From assembly GCA_003499525.1 (NCBI GenBank), contig DNTB01000045.1, positions 1 through 41,409 of the forward strand: a stretch of DNA of 41,409 nt. The letters run 5' to 3'. Numbering within the stretch: the first letter of the stretch is position 1; the number at the start of each line of letters is the position of its first letter. Below, one piece after another: positions 17,057 through 25,735 of the stretch. The notes below the pieces were generated by a model. The model was not told the DNA's origin. It saw nothing but the letters and a program-made list of their open reading frames with translations, and searched no databases. The position numbers were made by a program, and so were the translations under genes. This stretch comes from Flavobacteriales bacterium (GTDB lineage: Bacteria > Bacteroidota > Bacteroidia > Flavobacteriales_G > Salibacteraceae).

Positions 17057-18280
17057 TTGAACCTTTGTAATGGAATGAGAGAAGATCCTAAAATTGAAGG
17101 ATTGAATATCGGATTGGTTGTTGGAGATATTCCACCACCTCAATTTATTGATCACTTGATCCTTTCCTTGGCACACTCGAAACATCGGATTGTAGTTTTT
17201 GGAAGAGTCAGGAAAAAAGCAGTTTATCCGAAGAATGTTGAAGTTTTCAATTACCAAACAAGTTCATTCCTGGATAAGGTTACACTTTCACTGAAAATTG
17301 CGTCAACCAAAATTTGTTATAGAAGAAGGTGGAATTTAGTCAGAAAGGTTCTTCTAGAAAAAAATGCGTTCCCAACGAGAATGCACCTGGGTCTTATTGC
17401 AGGATTTGTTAGGAAAAAGCTGGACTTAGTTCATTATCAATGGGTTAATATCGAAAAGTATTTGGTAGATGTTAACCATGCCCTGCAAACTCCAGTAGTA
17501 TTAAGCCTGCGTGGATATCAAATAAATGTATTACCAACAATTAATTCAGATATCGCAAAGCACTATCGACATCTACTTCCTGAAATGGATGGATTTCATG
17601 CAGTTTCCAATGCGATTAAAAAACCGGCGATCTTTTTTGGGGCAGAGGAAAAGAAGATTTCGGTGATATATTCCGGGGTTCATTCAGATGAGCAAATAAA
17701 AAATATCGGAACAAGAAAAAGCAAATGTCATATTCTTTCTATAGGCAGAAATCACTGGAAAAAAGGCTATTCTGTTGCACTAGATGCCGTTAACCTCCTG
17801 AAAGAACAAGGCTATAATTTTCATTATGAGATTGTTGTAGGTGATTCACCAGAAGAACTGTTGTATCAAATTCATGACCTTAAGTTGCAAGATGAAGTAA
17901 CCCTGACCGGTAGAATACCTCATGGTGAAGTGATGCAAAGAATGAAAGAGGCAGATATTTTTTTACTTCCAAGCTATGAAGAAGGAATTGCCAATGTGGT
18001 ATTGGAAGCTATGGCTTCAGGATTGCCGGTCGTCTCTACAAATTGTGGTGGAATGGAAGAGGTAATAGAAGAGGGTATAACGGGCTGGTTGGTAGAAATA
18101 GGTAATTCTGAATCCATTGCTGCAGGATTGCTGAGATATTTGAACGCCACTTCTGATGAAGTGGAGAATATCATAAGGAATGCGCACAAAAAGGTTCGAG
18201 AGCAGCATTCTATGGACCATCTGGCGAAAGAAATGACTGCATTGTACAGAAAGACACTTGACGAAACTGAAAGTATATAG
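17057..18280 (+). CDS. Glycosyltransferase family 4 (GT-B)
   Basis: 407 residues from TTG 17057. ATG 17075 (MREDPKIEGLNIG) gives a tighter N terminus and may be the true start. The GT4 donor-binding region is clear: HILSIGRNHWKKGYSVALDA near 225-245, DEVTLTGRIPHGEVMQRM around 285, and the EX7E motif EGIANVVLE at 309-317 followed by AMASGLPVVSTNCGG. It is a retaining cytoplasmic transferase with unknown donor. It is the first gene after the gene-less stretch and is overlapped by the next gene (23 bases). Confidence 0.85.
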   Translation: MNLCNGMREDPKIEGLNIGLVVGDIPPPQFIDHLILSLAHSKHRIVVFGRVRKKAVYPKNVEVFNYQTSSFLDKVTLSLKIASTKICYRRRWNLVRKVLLEKNAFPTRMHLGLIAGFVRKKLDLVHYQWVNIEKYLVDVNHALQTPVVLSLRGYQINVLPTINSDIAKHYRHLLPEMDGFHAVSNAIKKPAIFFGAEEKKISVIYSGVHSDEQIKNIGTRKSKCHILSIGRNHWKKGYSVALDAVNLLKEQGYNFHYEIVVGDSPEELLYQIHDLKLQDEVTLTGRIPHGEVMQRMKEADIFLLPSYEEGIANVVLEAMASGLPVVSTNCGGMEEVIEEGITGWLVEIGNSESIAAGLLRYLNATSDEVENIIRNAHKKVREQHSMDHLAKEMTALYRKTLDETESI

Positions 18281-19313
18281 AATATATACTGACATAGAGA
18301 CGCTAAGAGCGTTGCCCAGAGGCCAGCAATCTGATTTGGTAAAACAGTATACGGGTACCTCTGATATAAACAAACGACTGGTATTAGAACTGTCCGATTC
18401 CATAAAATTGGAAAAGAGCATATCTGACGCGGAAGTTGCTGTCTTACCTGCTATATTGAACTATTACGTCGAGAAAAATAAACTCATAGAACTTGAGTTT
18501 TTTTTGGATAAGGCGGCCTCGAAGGGCATCAAAGTAGTTGCACTGAATAAGGGAGATGACAATGTCAGGGTGCCATTTTATGATGACCTAATTATATATA
18601 AATCAGGAGGTTTACGCTCGAAAATGCGCTCCAATGAGTATGGTCTTCCTGTCATGATTTCTGATAAATGGAATGATTACTACTCTTGGGGATTTACATT
18701 TCCCCATAGTGATCATCCGACGATTGGATTCTGTGGTCAGGGATCCGCAACTGCGGGCAAAGTCTTAGCTGAGTACAAAAGAACCTTCGTGGCAAAATTC
18801 AATAAGAGCAAGGACTACGAAGGAGTATTTAGTCAATCAAGACTAAGGGCAAATGCCCTTTCGGAACTTGAAGGAGACAAAACGATAAACTCTCAGTTTA
18901 TCATTCGGGATCGATATAGCTTTCACAAAGAAAATGGAAAGCTAAACTATCAAAGCCAGAATGAATTTTATGAGAATATAAGGGACAACCAATATACCCT
19001 TGCCATAAGGGGCGGGGGCAATTTTTCGGTTCGTTTTTACGAAACTATGATGATGGGCAGAATACCGTTATTTGTGGATGCCGATAGCCCTCTTCCATTT
19101 GAAGGCAGTCAGATAGCCGATCAATTGTTTCCGGTCCATGATTTGAAAAAATCCGGCAAGACTTCTGTATCCGAGACCCTGCTGAACTATCATCAAGGAA
19201 GGTCCCCTAAAGAATTAGAGGAAGTAGCTTTGCAGATGCGTAGAACCTGGGAGTCAAACTACTCAAGAAAGGGTTTTATTAAAACCGCTATTCGTCTCGC
19301 TGTGGAGCAATAA
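18258..19313 (+). CDS. Exostosin-like glycosyltransferase (GT47-type)
   Basis: 351 residues. The C-terminal half has the exostosin signature: YTLAIRGGGNFSVRFYETMM (246-265) then GRIPLFVDADSPLPFE, in which the conserved Arg and Glu contact the nucleotide sugar in GT47 enzymes. HSDHPTIGFCGQGSA (around 150) marks the start of the donor-binding half. The start is TTG 18258, overlapping the previous gene by 23 bases; no nearer ATG exists before the first conserved strand. Exostosin-like enzymes are inverting transferases, best known for glucuronic acid or galactose transfer. The acceptor is unknown. Confidence 0.72.
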   Translation: MTKLKVYRIYTDIETLRALPRGQQSDLVKQYTGTSDINKRLVLELSDSIKLEKSISDAEVAVLPAILNYYVEKNKLIELEFFLDKAASKGIKVVALNKGDDNVRVPFYDDLIIYKSGGLRSKMRSNEYGLPVMISDKWNDYYSWGFTFPHSDHPTIGFCGQGSATAGKVLAEYKRTFVAKFNKSKDYEGVFSQSRLRANALSELEGDKTINSQFIIRDRYSFHKENGKLNYQSQNEFYENIRDNQYTLAIRGGGNFSVRFYETMMMGRIPLFVDADSPLPFEGSQIADQLFPVHDLKKSGKTSVSETLLNYHQGRSPKELEEVALQMRRTWESNYSRKGFIKTAIRLAVEQ

Positions 19314-19328
19314 GTATTAAAAACAAGT

Positions 19329-20483
19329 ATGAGTAAAAAAGTAGCATTAGTAACTGGAATAACGGGTCAGGATGGAGCTTACCTGGCGGAATACCTGCTC
19401 CGCAAAGGGTATAAGGTATTTGGGTTGAAAAGAAGGTCTTCCATTTTCAACACTCAACGAATAGACCATTTGTTTCCGAAAACAAGAGGAGAGAAATCTG
19501 ATTTTTCATATGCCTATTCCGATTTGACTGACGCAACAAGTCTCATTCGCATCATTGAACAGGCTAAGCCAGATGAGATTTATAATCTGGCTGCTCAGAG
19601 TCATGTTAAGGTCAGTTTTGACACTCCTGAATATACAGCAAATACAGATGGTTTGGGAATTCTTAGGATTTTAGAGGCCGTGCGCATACTTGGATTGGAA
19701 AAAACCACTAAAATCTATCAGGCGTCGACAAGTGAGCTCTTTGGAAAGGTGAAAGAAGTTCCTCAAAATGAGAACACTCCCTTTTATCCTCGAAGCCCAT
19801 ATGCAGCAGCTAAGGCATACGCCTATTACATTACGGTAAACTATCGAGAGGCCTACAATATGTACGCTTGCAATGGGATTCTATTCAACCACGAATCGCC
19901 ACTTAGAGGTGAAACATTTGTGACACGAAAAATTACAAGAGCTGTTGCCAATATTGCTTTGGACTTTCAAGACAAACTTCTACTCGGTAACCTGAATGCA
20001 AAGAGGGATTGGGGACATGCCAAAGACTTTATCCAGGCGATGTATCTGATGTTACAGCAGGAAGTTCCTAAGGATTATGTAATTGCCACAGGTGAAACAC
20101 ATTCGGTTAAAGAATTCGTAGAGCGATCTTTTGAGGTTGTCGGTATCAAACTGGCTTTTGAAGGTACAGGAGTAAACGAAGTAGGTACCATTGATGATGT
20201 AGACACAACACTGTTTGAAGAACGCACCGGGACTAAACCAAACCACCTTAAAAAAGGCCAGGAGATCGTTGCTGTAGATCCATTTTACTTCCGTCCAACT
20301 GAAGTGGACTTATTGCTTGGGGATGCCTCACAAGCAAGAAAAGATCTTGGCTGGGAACCCAAATACACTTTCCGGAAGTTGGTTGAAGAAATGACCATTA
20401 GCGATATCCATTTGATGAAGAAAGAAGACTATCTCAAAAAGGGAGGATATCAAACTATTCCCAACATAGAAGACATCATGTAA
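19329..20483 (+). CDS. gmd: GDP-mannose 4,6-dehydratase
   Basis: 384 residues, slightly longer than E. coli Gmd. NADP-binding motif GITGQDGAYLAEYL is at 10-23, followed by the Gmd-specific GLKRRSSIFNTQRIDHL (32-48), NLAAQSHVKVSF (86-97), QASTSELFG (131-139) and SPYAAAK with Tyr158/Lys162. NHESPLRGETFVTRKIT and the C-terminal FRPTEVDLLLGD are also diagnostic. It converts GDP-D-mannose to GDP-4-keto-6-deoxy-D-mannose. It heads a four-gene GDP-sugar module; no GDP-fucose synthase (fcl) is found beside it, which makes the downstream cupin epimerase and aminotransferase the likely consumers of its product. Confidence 0.95.
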   Translation: MSKKVALVTGITGQDGAYLAEYLLRKGYKVFGLKRRSSIFNTQRIDHLFPKTRGEKSDFSYAYSDLTDATSLIRIIEQAKPDEIYNLAAQSHVKVSFDTPEYTANTDGLGILRILEAVRILGLEKTTKIYQASTSELFGKVKEVPQNENTPFYPRSPYAAAKAYAYYITVNYREAYNMYACNGILFNHESPLRGETFVTRKITRAVANIALDFQDKLLLGNLNAKRDWGHAKDFIQAMYLMLQQEVPKDYVIATGETHSVKEFVERSFEVVGIKLAFEGTGVNEVGTIDDVDTTLFEERTGTKPNHLKKGQEIVAVDPFYFRPTEVDLLLGDASQARKDLGWEPKYTFRKLVEEMTISDIHLMKKEDYLKKGGYQTIPNIEDIM

Positions 20484-20485
20484 TT

Positions 20486-21001
20486 ATGAAAACAGAATTT
20501 ATTAGATCTGAAGTATTCGAAGAAGTCCTGATATGTAAGCCATCTATCTATTGGGATCTGCGCGGAAACATCTTTACTAGCTTCAATAACGATTATCAGA
20601 AAACTCTGGGAAAAGACCTTCATTTCAATCATGACAAATTTGCACTTTCCAAGAAGGATGTTTTACGTGGCTTACATGGGGATCATAAAACTTGGAAGCT
20701 GGTTTCCTGCGCGTATGGCGAAATATATGAAGTCATTGTGGACTGGCGCCCCGAGTCCAAAACTTTTAAGAAATGGCAGGGGTTCCGACTGAAAGCCGAT
20801 GAATTTACTCAGGTACTTATTCCGCCCGGTTTCGTTAACGGATATTGTGTGCTAAGTGATGAGGCCCTATTTCACTACAAGCTTGCTTATGATGGACGCT
20901 ACCTCGACGCAGATGAGCAATTGACGGTCAAATGGGATGACCCTGAACTGGAAATCGACTGGCCCATAAAAAATCCAATTCTTCAAAATAGAGATAAATG
21001 A
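20486..21001 (+). CDS. RmlC-like cupin epimerase of the GDP-sugar (DdahB/MlghB) type
   Basis: 171 residues, cupin fold. The RmlC hallmark WDLRGNIF (23-30) and the catalytic-base motif VLRGLHGD with His64 are present. The details differ from dTDP-rhamnose RmlC: RGLHGDHKTWKLVSCAYGE in place of RGLHFQ, and YKLAYDGRYLDADEQ in place of the usual YKxTNYYSPE segment that carries the acid Tyr. As recalled, these details match the Campylobacter cupins that epimerise GDP-4-keto-6-deoxy-heptoses at C3 and/or C5. It sits 2 bases after gmd and overlaps the aminotransferase by 4 bases, so it probably epimerises GDP-4-keto-6-deoxymannose. Whether it acts at C3, C5 or both cannot be told. Confidence 0.75.
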   Translation: MKTEFIRSEVFEEVLICKPSIYWDLRGNIFTSFNNDYQKTLGKDLHFNHDKFALSKKDVLRGLHGDHKTWKLVSCAYGEIYEVIVDWRPESKTFKKWQGFRLKADEFTQVLIPPGFVNGYCVLSDEALFHYKLAYDGRYLDADEQLTVKWDDPELEIDWPIKNPILQNRDK

Positions 21002-22173
21002 ATAAACAGAGAAAAGACCTCGCAATTAATGGGGGTAGTCCGACAACCACGGATAAAGTGCTCATTCACTTGCCCTATCTGGACACCGATGACGAGCAAG
21101 GAGTACTTAACTCTGTACATTCGACATTTGTGAGTGGCGATGGACCCGAATGTCGAAAATTTGAAACCCAACTGGCCGAGTATCTGAATGTGGAACATGC
21201 ACTTTTTGTAAATTCTGCGACTTCAGCATTAGAACTCGCATTCCGTGTAAAAGGATTTGAGCCCGGTTCAGAGGTGATCGTTCCTAATTTTACTTATACT
21301 TCATCAGCTCTGGGAGCTGTCTACAATAACCTGAAGATTGTTCTTGCGGACGTCTATCCCGACAATGGTAGTTTAGATGTCTCAAAACTTGAATCCTATA
21401 TCACCTCAAAAACAGTAGCCATAGTAGCCGTCGATTATGCAGGAATTCCTGCCGAGATGGACGAGATTATGGCAGTTGCGGATAAACATGGTTTGTACGT
21501 GGTTCATGATACTGCTCAATCTATTGGTTCTGAATACAAAGGACAAAAAACAGGCAATCAGGGTCATGTCTCCACGTTTAGTTTTCATGGAACGAAAAAC
21601 CTAACCACCGGTGAAGGAGGGGCATTTGTCACAAATGACTCTGAAATTGCAGAACGCGTAAAGATTCTTAGGGAAAAAGGTACCGACAAACACTCTTTCT
21701 TGACAGGTTCTCAAACCAGAGGCTATTACGAATATGTTGATACCGGAATGAGTTACGTCCAGAGCGATATGAATGCTGCACTCGGAAGCACTCAGCTATC
21801 GAAATTGGATTGGATGAACGAGCAGCGTAGGGAGATTGCAGGATATTACTTAGAGGCTTTAGCGGATATTGAAGAAATTGATTTTCTCAGGATCACAGAG
21901 GGGTCAAAACACAATTGGCATTTGTTCGGAATTCTCGTCCCCGCGAAGGAGCGACTATGGGTGATGGATGCCCTCCGAGCCGAAGGTGTTTTGTCTAATG
22001 TTCACTACACGCCACTTCATCGAAACCGATTCTATCATAACCTTGGTTCAGATTCTGATTTTCCGGGTAGTTTGGAATTCTTTAATCGTTTGCTCAGAAT
22101 ACCTATTTACCCGTCTCTTATGAACGGCGACTATAAAAAGGTGATCAAAGCACTAATAAAAGTATTTTCCTGA
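20998..22173 (+). CDS. PLP-dependent sugar aminotransferase (DegT/WecE-like)
   Basis: 391 residues. The PLP lysine is Lys200 in STFSFHGTKNLTTGEGGAF. DTAQSIGSEYKG (171-182) carries the pyridine-contacting Asp, and FVNSATSALELAF (70-82) the phosphate contacts. REKGTDKHSF and DTGMSYVQSDMNAALGSTQL resemble WecE/RffA, which aminate at C4. It overlaps the cupin epimerase by 4 bases and the GNAT by one. The context suggests it aminates the epimerised GDP-4-keto-6-deoxyhexose at C4 rather than a dTDP sugar. A GDP-perosamine synthase role is the main alternative if the cupin does not act first. Confidence 0.83.
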   Translation: MNKQRKDLAINGGSPTTTDKVLIHLPYLDTDDEQGVLNSVHSTFVSGDGPECRKFETQLAEYLNVEHALFVNSATSALELAFRVKGFEPGSEVIVPNFTYTSSALGAVYNNLKIVLADVYPDNGSLDVSKLESYITSKTVAIVAVDYAGIPAEMDEIMAVADKHGLYVVHDTAQSIGSEYKGQKTGNQGHVSTFSFHGTKNLTTGEGGAFVTNDSEIAERVKILREKGTDKHSFLTGSQTRGYYEYVDTGMSYVQSDMNAALGSTQLSKLDWMNEQRREIAGYYLEALADIEEIDFLRITEGSKHNWHLFGILVPAKERLWVMDALRAEGVLSNVHYTPLHRNRFYHNLGSDSDFPGSLEFFNRLLRIPIYPSLMNGDYKKVIKALIKVFS

Positions 22174-22700
22174 TGTACATGTATAAAGACCTTGGATTCA
22201 GGCCAATTGAGCGAGAGGACCTCGATGCCTTGAAAGAACTGCACAACGATCAATCTACTTTTTTGAATTTGGCAACCATACATATGGTGGATGATGACGA
22301 TCAGGAAGCCTGGTGGGAAATTCAAAAGTCTAAGAAAGGTGATGAACGCTATAGTTTAATTCGACAAAACACTGATAAAGAGGAGCTTATAGGGAGGCTT
22401 CGCATAGTTAATATTGATAATGCCAATCGAAATTGTGAAGTTGGTCTCGATATACTTCCGCACTTAAGAGGTCAGGGTCTTGGCAAAAAGTCGTATTACA
22501 TGGTGCTCGAGTATTTATTTATGCACCAGAACATGAACATGGTTTATTTGAAGGCGGCGGATTATAATCCTGAGGCAATCGGTTTATATGAAAAAGTTGG
22601 ATTCCGGCATACCGGCTATCTGAAAGACTTTCTCTATCGTCATGGAAAATACTGGAACTACCTCATCATGTGCATCACCAAAGACGAATACTTGAGCTAG
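22173..22700 (+). CDS. GNAT N-acetyltransferase (PseH/RimJ-like)
   Basis: 175 residues, single GNAT domain. The acetyl-CoA pyrophosphate loop is LPHLRGQGLGKKSYY (about 93-107), and NPEAIGLYEKVGFRHTGYL near the C terminus is the classic last motif. PseH-type enzymes of this class acetylate the 4-amino group of nucleotide-linked 4-amino-6-deoxy sugars. Placement one base into the end of the aminotransferase gene suggests this one acylates the amino sugar made there, giving a GDP-4-acetamido-4,6-dideoxyhexose. ATG 22173 is used; a second Met two codons later is an alternative. Confidence 0.8.
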   Translation: MYMYKDLGFRPIEREDLDALKELHNDQSTFLNLATIHMVDDDDQEAWWEIQKSKKGDERYSLIRQNTDKEELIGRLRIVNIDNANRNCEVGLDILPHLRGQGLGKKSYYMVLEYLFMHQNMNMVYLKAADYNPEAIGLYEKVGFRHTGYLKDFLYRHGKYWNYLIMCITKDEYLS

Positions 22701-22704
22701 AATA

Positions 22705-23673
22705 ATGGATAAACTCAGAATCAAAAATAAGATTCGAGAAGGTCAGCTCGTACTGAAGAAATATCAATTCAGACCATTTTCAAATGCAAGGGGCTCAGCG
22801 GTAGTATTTGAGGCAGATGGATTGGTGCCACAGGGAGGTCTTGTAGATAGGCTAAAAGGCATCATCTCAATCTACTATCTCTGCAAGAAATACGGTGTGG
22901 ATACATTCCGAATCAACTTTACCAGCCCGTTCAAGCTGGAGGACTTCCTCATACCGAACAATGTCAATTGGTTGATTCGTGAAAATGAGATTTCCTACAA
23001 ATATCCCTCGAGCCGCCCTGTTTACAGAGTAATGGAGTCGAATCCAGATGTTTTGGACAAAGTCATTAAAAGACACTCCGGAGGCTGCCGGTTTATCTAT
23101 TTCAACATGGATATTCTTAAAAAAAGAGAGAAGTCCAACCACGAGCAGATTTGGAGGGAGTGTTTTCATGAGTTATTTAAAATGAGTCCCGAGCTTCAGC
23201 GAGAAATAGACGCGCTAAACATTGATAAAGAAGCCATTGCAATACATACACGATTCGTTAATCTATTTGGAGACTTTTCACATTATCTACCGGGAAAGTC
23301 AGGTTTTGCGAAGAGTGTTTTGAATGAGCAGGAGCGCGAAAAACTAATTAGCAAAGTCTGTCTGCGAATTGATGAGATAATCAAGAATCACCCTAATAGA
23401 GAAATCCTATTCTTTAGTGATAGCAATTATTTTCTGGGAAATCTTCCAGAACAGTATAGGGAAAAGCTCAGAATTCTGGAAGGTGATGTGCAACAAAGTG
23501 AGGATATGTCAAAAACGGGTTTCGAGGCGCACAAAAAGTCATTTATTGATTTTATGGCGATGTCCTACTGCAATAAGGTCATCCGTATAGAAGGAAGTGG
23601 ATTGTACAAGAGTGCATTTAGTAAATACGCAGCAATTATGGGTGGGTCGGAGTTTTCTGTTTTCGAGATATAA
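22705..23673 (+). CDS. Fucosyltransferase-like protein (GT-B; NodZ/POFUT-type motifs)
   Basis: 322 residues, not firmly assigned. Features resemble the alpha-1,6/O-fucosyltransferase superfamily: a central HTRFVNLFGD with His181-x-Arg183 (the HxR GDP-binding motif), ILFFSDSNYF in the place of motif II, and a C-terminal FIDFMAMSYCNKVIRIEGSG segment where motif III (Ser-rich, with hydrophobic strand) is expected. FEADGLVPQGGLVDRLKGI near residue 40 looks like the N-terminal GG(L/F)xxR loop of that fold. It immediately follows the GDP-sugar genes, so transfer of the GDP-linked 4-acylamino-6-deoxyhexose is the natural guess. Experimental family assignment is needed for certainty. Confidence 0.6.
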   Translation: MDKLRIKNKIREGQLVLKKYQFRPFSNARGSAVVFEADGLVPQGGLVDRLKGIISIYYLCKKYGVDTFRINFTSPFKLEDFLIPNNVNWLIRENEISYKYPSSRPVYRVMESNPDVLDKVIKRHSGGCRFIYFNMDILKKREKSNHEQIWRECFHELFKMSPELQREIDALNIDKEAIAIHTRFVNLFGDFSHYLPGKSGFAKSVLNEQEREKLISKVCLRIDEIIKNHPNREILFFSDSNYFLGNLPEQYREKLRILEGDVQQSEDMSKTGFEAHKKSFIDFMAMSYCNKVIRIEGSGLYKSAFSKYAAIMGGSEFSVFEI

Positions 23674-23767
23674 GGGATGCACTAAGGTTGATTCTTTTTA
23701 TTTCATATGGAAGACCACTTGAGGTGCTGTTCCGATTATCTTTAATAAACTTCTCAATTGAAATCAT

Positions 23768-24469
23768 ATGATAATATCCCATCGTCATAAGTTTATATTT
23801 ATAAAAACAGCAAAAACAGCTGGCACTAGTATTGAAATGGCTCTTTCTTCAGTATGTGGGCCTGAAGACATCATTACGCCTTTAAACAAGCAGGAGGAGA
23901 AATTCAAAAAGGAGCGGGGATTTCGGGGGGCACAAAACTACCAATATCCAATAGGCGATTATACAAAAATGGATTGGTTGCGCTTGTTAAAACATCGCAA
24001 GCGCATAGGATTTCATCAGCACATATCGAGCTATGAAATATAGCAGCATGTGTCAGCAGAAGTTTGGGATACCTATTTTAAGTTTTGCTTTGAGCGAAAC
24101 CCGTGGGACAAGCTCCTATCATGGTATCTCTATTATTACAAAACTTCGAAATTGAACGGGTCAATAACTGACTTTATCCGTTCTGGACGTGCTGGCCGAA
24201 ATGTGGGATTTGATTTATATTCAATTAACGGCTGGCCTGTTGTTGATCGGGTTTATTTATTTGAGGAGATGGAACACGCACTAAATGACATTTCAAAGCG
24301 AATTGGACTTTCACAACCGCTAACCCTGGACGGTATTCATGCAAAAAAAGGTAAGAGAAAAAGTACAAACCTTAGGGAAGTCTATACCGATCAAGAGATT
24401 GAAATGGTACGTAAAATGTACGCTCGGGAAATCGCCTTTTTTGGATATGATTTCCCGCAAACTAAATAG
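23768..24469 (+). pseudogene. Sulfotransferase gene interrupted by one in-frame amber codon
   Basis: One continuous frame encodes a carbohydrate sulfotransferase but contains TAG at 24041-24043 (codon 92 of 234). The N-terminal part has the P-loop FIFIKTAKTAGTSIEMAL (residues 10-27), and the part after the stop has FKFCFERNPWDKLLSWY with the 3'-phosphate Arg/Ser-type site and the conserved C-terminal VRKMYAREIAFFGYDF. The codons on both sides (HISSYEI, stop, QHVSAEVWD) join as in intact members of this family, so a single base change such as AAG to TAG explains the break. There is no frameshift. The gene is probably non-functional, unless the stop is an assembly error or is suppressed. It is preceded by about 95 bases without a gene. 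Confidence 0.85.
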
Positions 24470-24472
24470 TCC

Positions 24473-25687
24473 TTGAGAATAATCCTTGTCCTTTCAAAAG
24501 CTCCCATTTATTCTGAGACATTCCTTACTTCAAAAATTAGGGGTTTGGAGAAAAATGGACACGAGGTAGTGCTCTGTGTCGATACAAAGTCATCAGAGGA
24601 CAAGGCTTATGATCGCGTCTATGCCCTGAAATCAACAGGGTATTTTCATAAATTAAGTCTTCTGCAGGGGCTTATGGAGTTGTTCATTTTCCGACCTGGT
24701 CGTGCGATTCGATTTTTGCAATTTGAACGAAAGTCAGGAATGTCAATAGGTACAGCTCTTAAGAATATGACGATATCTTCTCATATCCTGAAGAGAGATG
24801 CAGAAATCTTGCACTTTGGATTCTCTACCCTGGCCAAGAACCGAGAGAATGTGGCGAAAGCCATGGGAATTCCAATGGGTGTGAGCATTAGAGGGTATGA
24901 TACCAGCATCTATCCACTCAAACACAAGAACAGTCATAAAATGATATGGGAACAGATGACAAGGTTGCACTATTTATCAGATGACCTGCTAAAGGATGCA
25001 ATCTATCATGGTTTTAATCCAGAAATAGCTCATCAGAAAATAACGCCAGCGCTGAATCCAGATTTATTCAGGGTCAGGAAACAATTGATCGAGAAAAACA
25101 CCCTTCAGTTGATAACCGTTGCCAGATTGAACTGGAAAAAAGGCATTATGTATGCAATAAAGGCCGCGAAGATGCTTATGGATAGCGGCATTAAATTCCA
25201 CTATCAAATTATCGGATCGGGTGAAGATGAGGCCAGACTGAAATATATCACACGGATTTGGTGCCTTCATGAACGTATTACATTTAGAGGTAAGCTATCA
25301 CACAATCAAACAATTGAAGAGATCCAAAAAGCTGACATTTTTATAATGCCAAGTGTTCAGGAAGGTTTTTGCAATGCTGTGCTCGAGGCTCAGGCTTCCG
25401 GTTGTCTATGTGTTGTCTCTGATGCTCAGGGACTTGCTGAAAATGTACTTCATGAAAGAACGGGTTGGGTAGTGCCTCGACGAAATGCAAGAGCAATTCA
25501 TAATAAGGTGCTGGAGATCAACAAAATGAGTATTTCGGACAAGCAGGTAATTGTAAACAATGCCAAGGATAGAATAGAAAGACAGTATACACTAGACATC
25601 CAGGATGCAAGCTGGCTGGAGTTTTTTGAATCTATGCTTAAATCCACCCCGCTGAAGAATCCTGATTTGATTAAGGAAGGCTTTTGA
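24473..25687 (+). CDS. Glycosyltransferase family 4 (GT-B)
   Basis: 404 residues from TTG 24473, three bases after the broken sulfotransferase. N-terminal IILVLSKAPIYSETFLTSKI is the usual first strand plus acceptor loop of GT4 enzymes (SETFL). The donor domain shows LITVARLNWKKGIMYAIKAA (about 207-226), ITFRGKLSHNQTIEEI, and the EX7E motif EGFCNAVLE from residue 297 followed by AQASGCLCVVSDAQG. Substrate unknown. It lies between two damaged sulfotransferase genes but is itself intact. Confidence 0.87.
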   Translation: MRIILVLSKAPIYSETFLTSKIRGLEKNGHEVVLCVDTKSSEDKAYDRVYALKSTGYFHKLSLLQGLMELFIFRPGRAIRFLQFERKSGMSIGTALKNMTISSHILKRDAEILHFGFSTLAKNRENVAKAMGIPMGVSIRGYDTSIYPLKHKNSHKMIWEQMTRLHYLSDDLLKDAIYHGFNPEIAHQKITPALNPDLFRVRKQLIEKNTLQLITVARLNWKKGIMYAIKAAKMLMDSGIKFHYQIIGSGEDEARLKYITRIWCLHERITFRGKLSHNQTIEEIQKADIFIMPSVQEGFCNAVLEAQASGCLCVVSDAQGLAENVLHERTGWVVPRRNARAIHNKVLEINKMSISDKQVIVNNAKDRIERQYTLDIQDASWLEFFESMLKSTPLKNPDLIKEGF

Positions 25688-25735
25688 TAATAATGCAACT
25701 ACAACATGGTTAAAGATGTTTTTTTCTGCTAAGGT

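Noticed and set aside
16837..17257. Minus-strand open frames in and beside the gene-less stretch
   Set aside because: They read through into the antisense of the GT4 gene and show no motif; the plus-strand fragments look more like protein.
18017..18421. 134-codon minus-strand open frame across the GT4/exostosin-like junction
   Set aside because: Opposite two well-supported genes; residue pattern is not protein-like.
24041..24043. Programmed stop-codon read-through or pyrrolysine at the amber codon
   Set aside because: No known read-through context or pyrrolysine gene is visible, and a second sulfotransferase carries TAA instead; mutation or sequence error is simpler.
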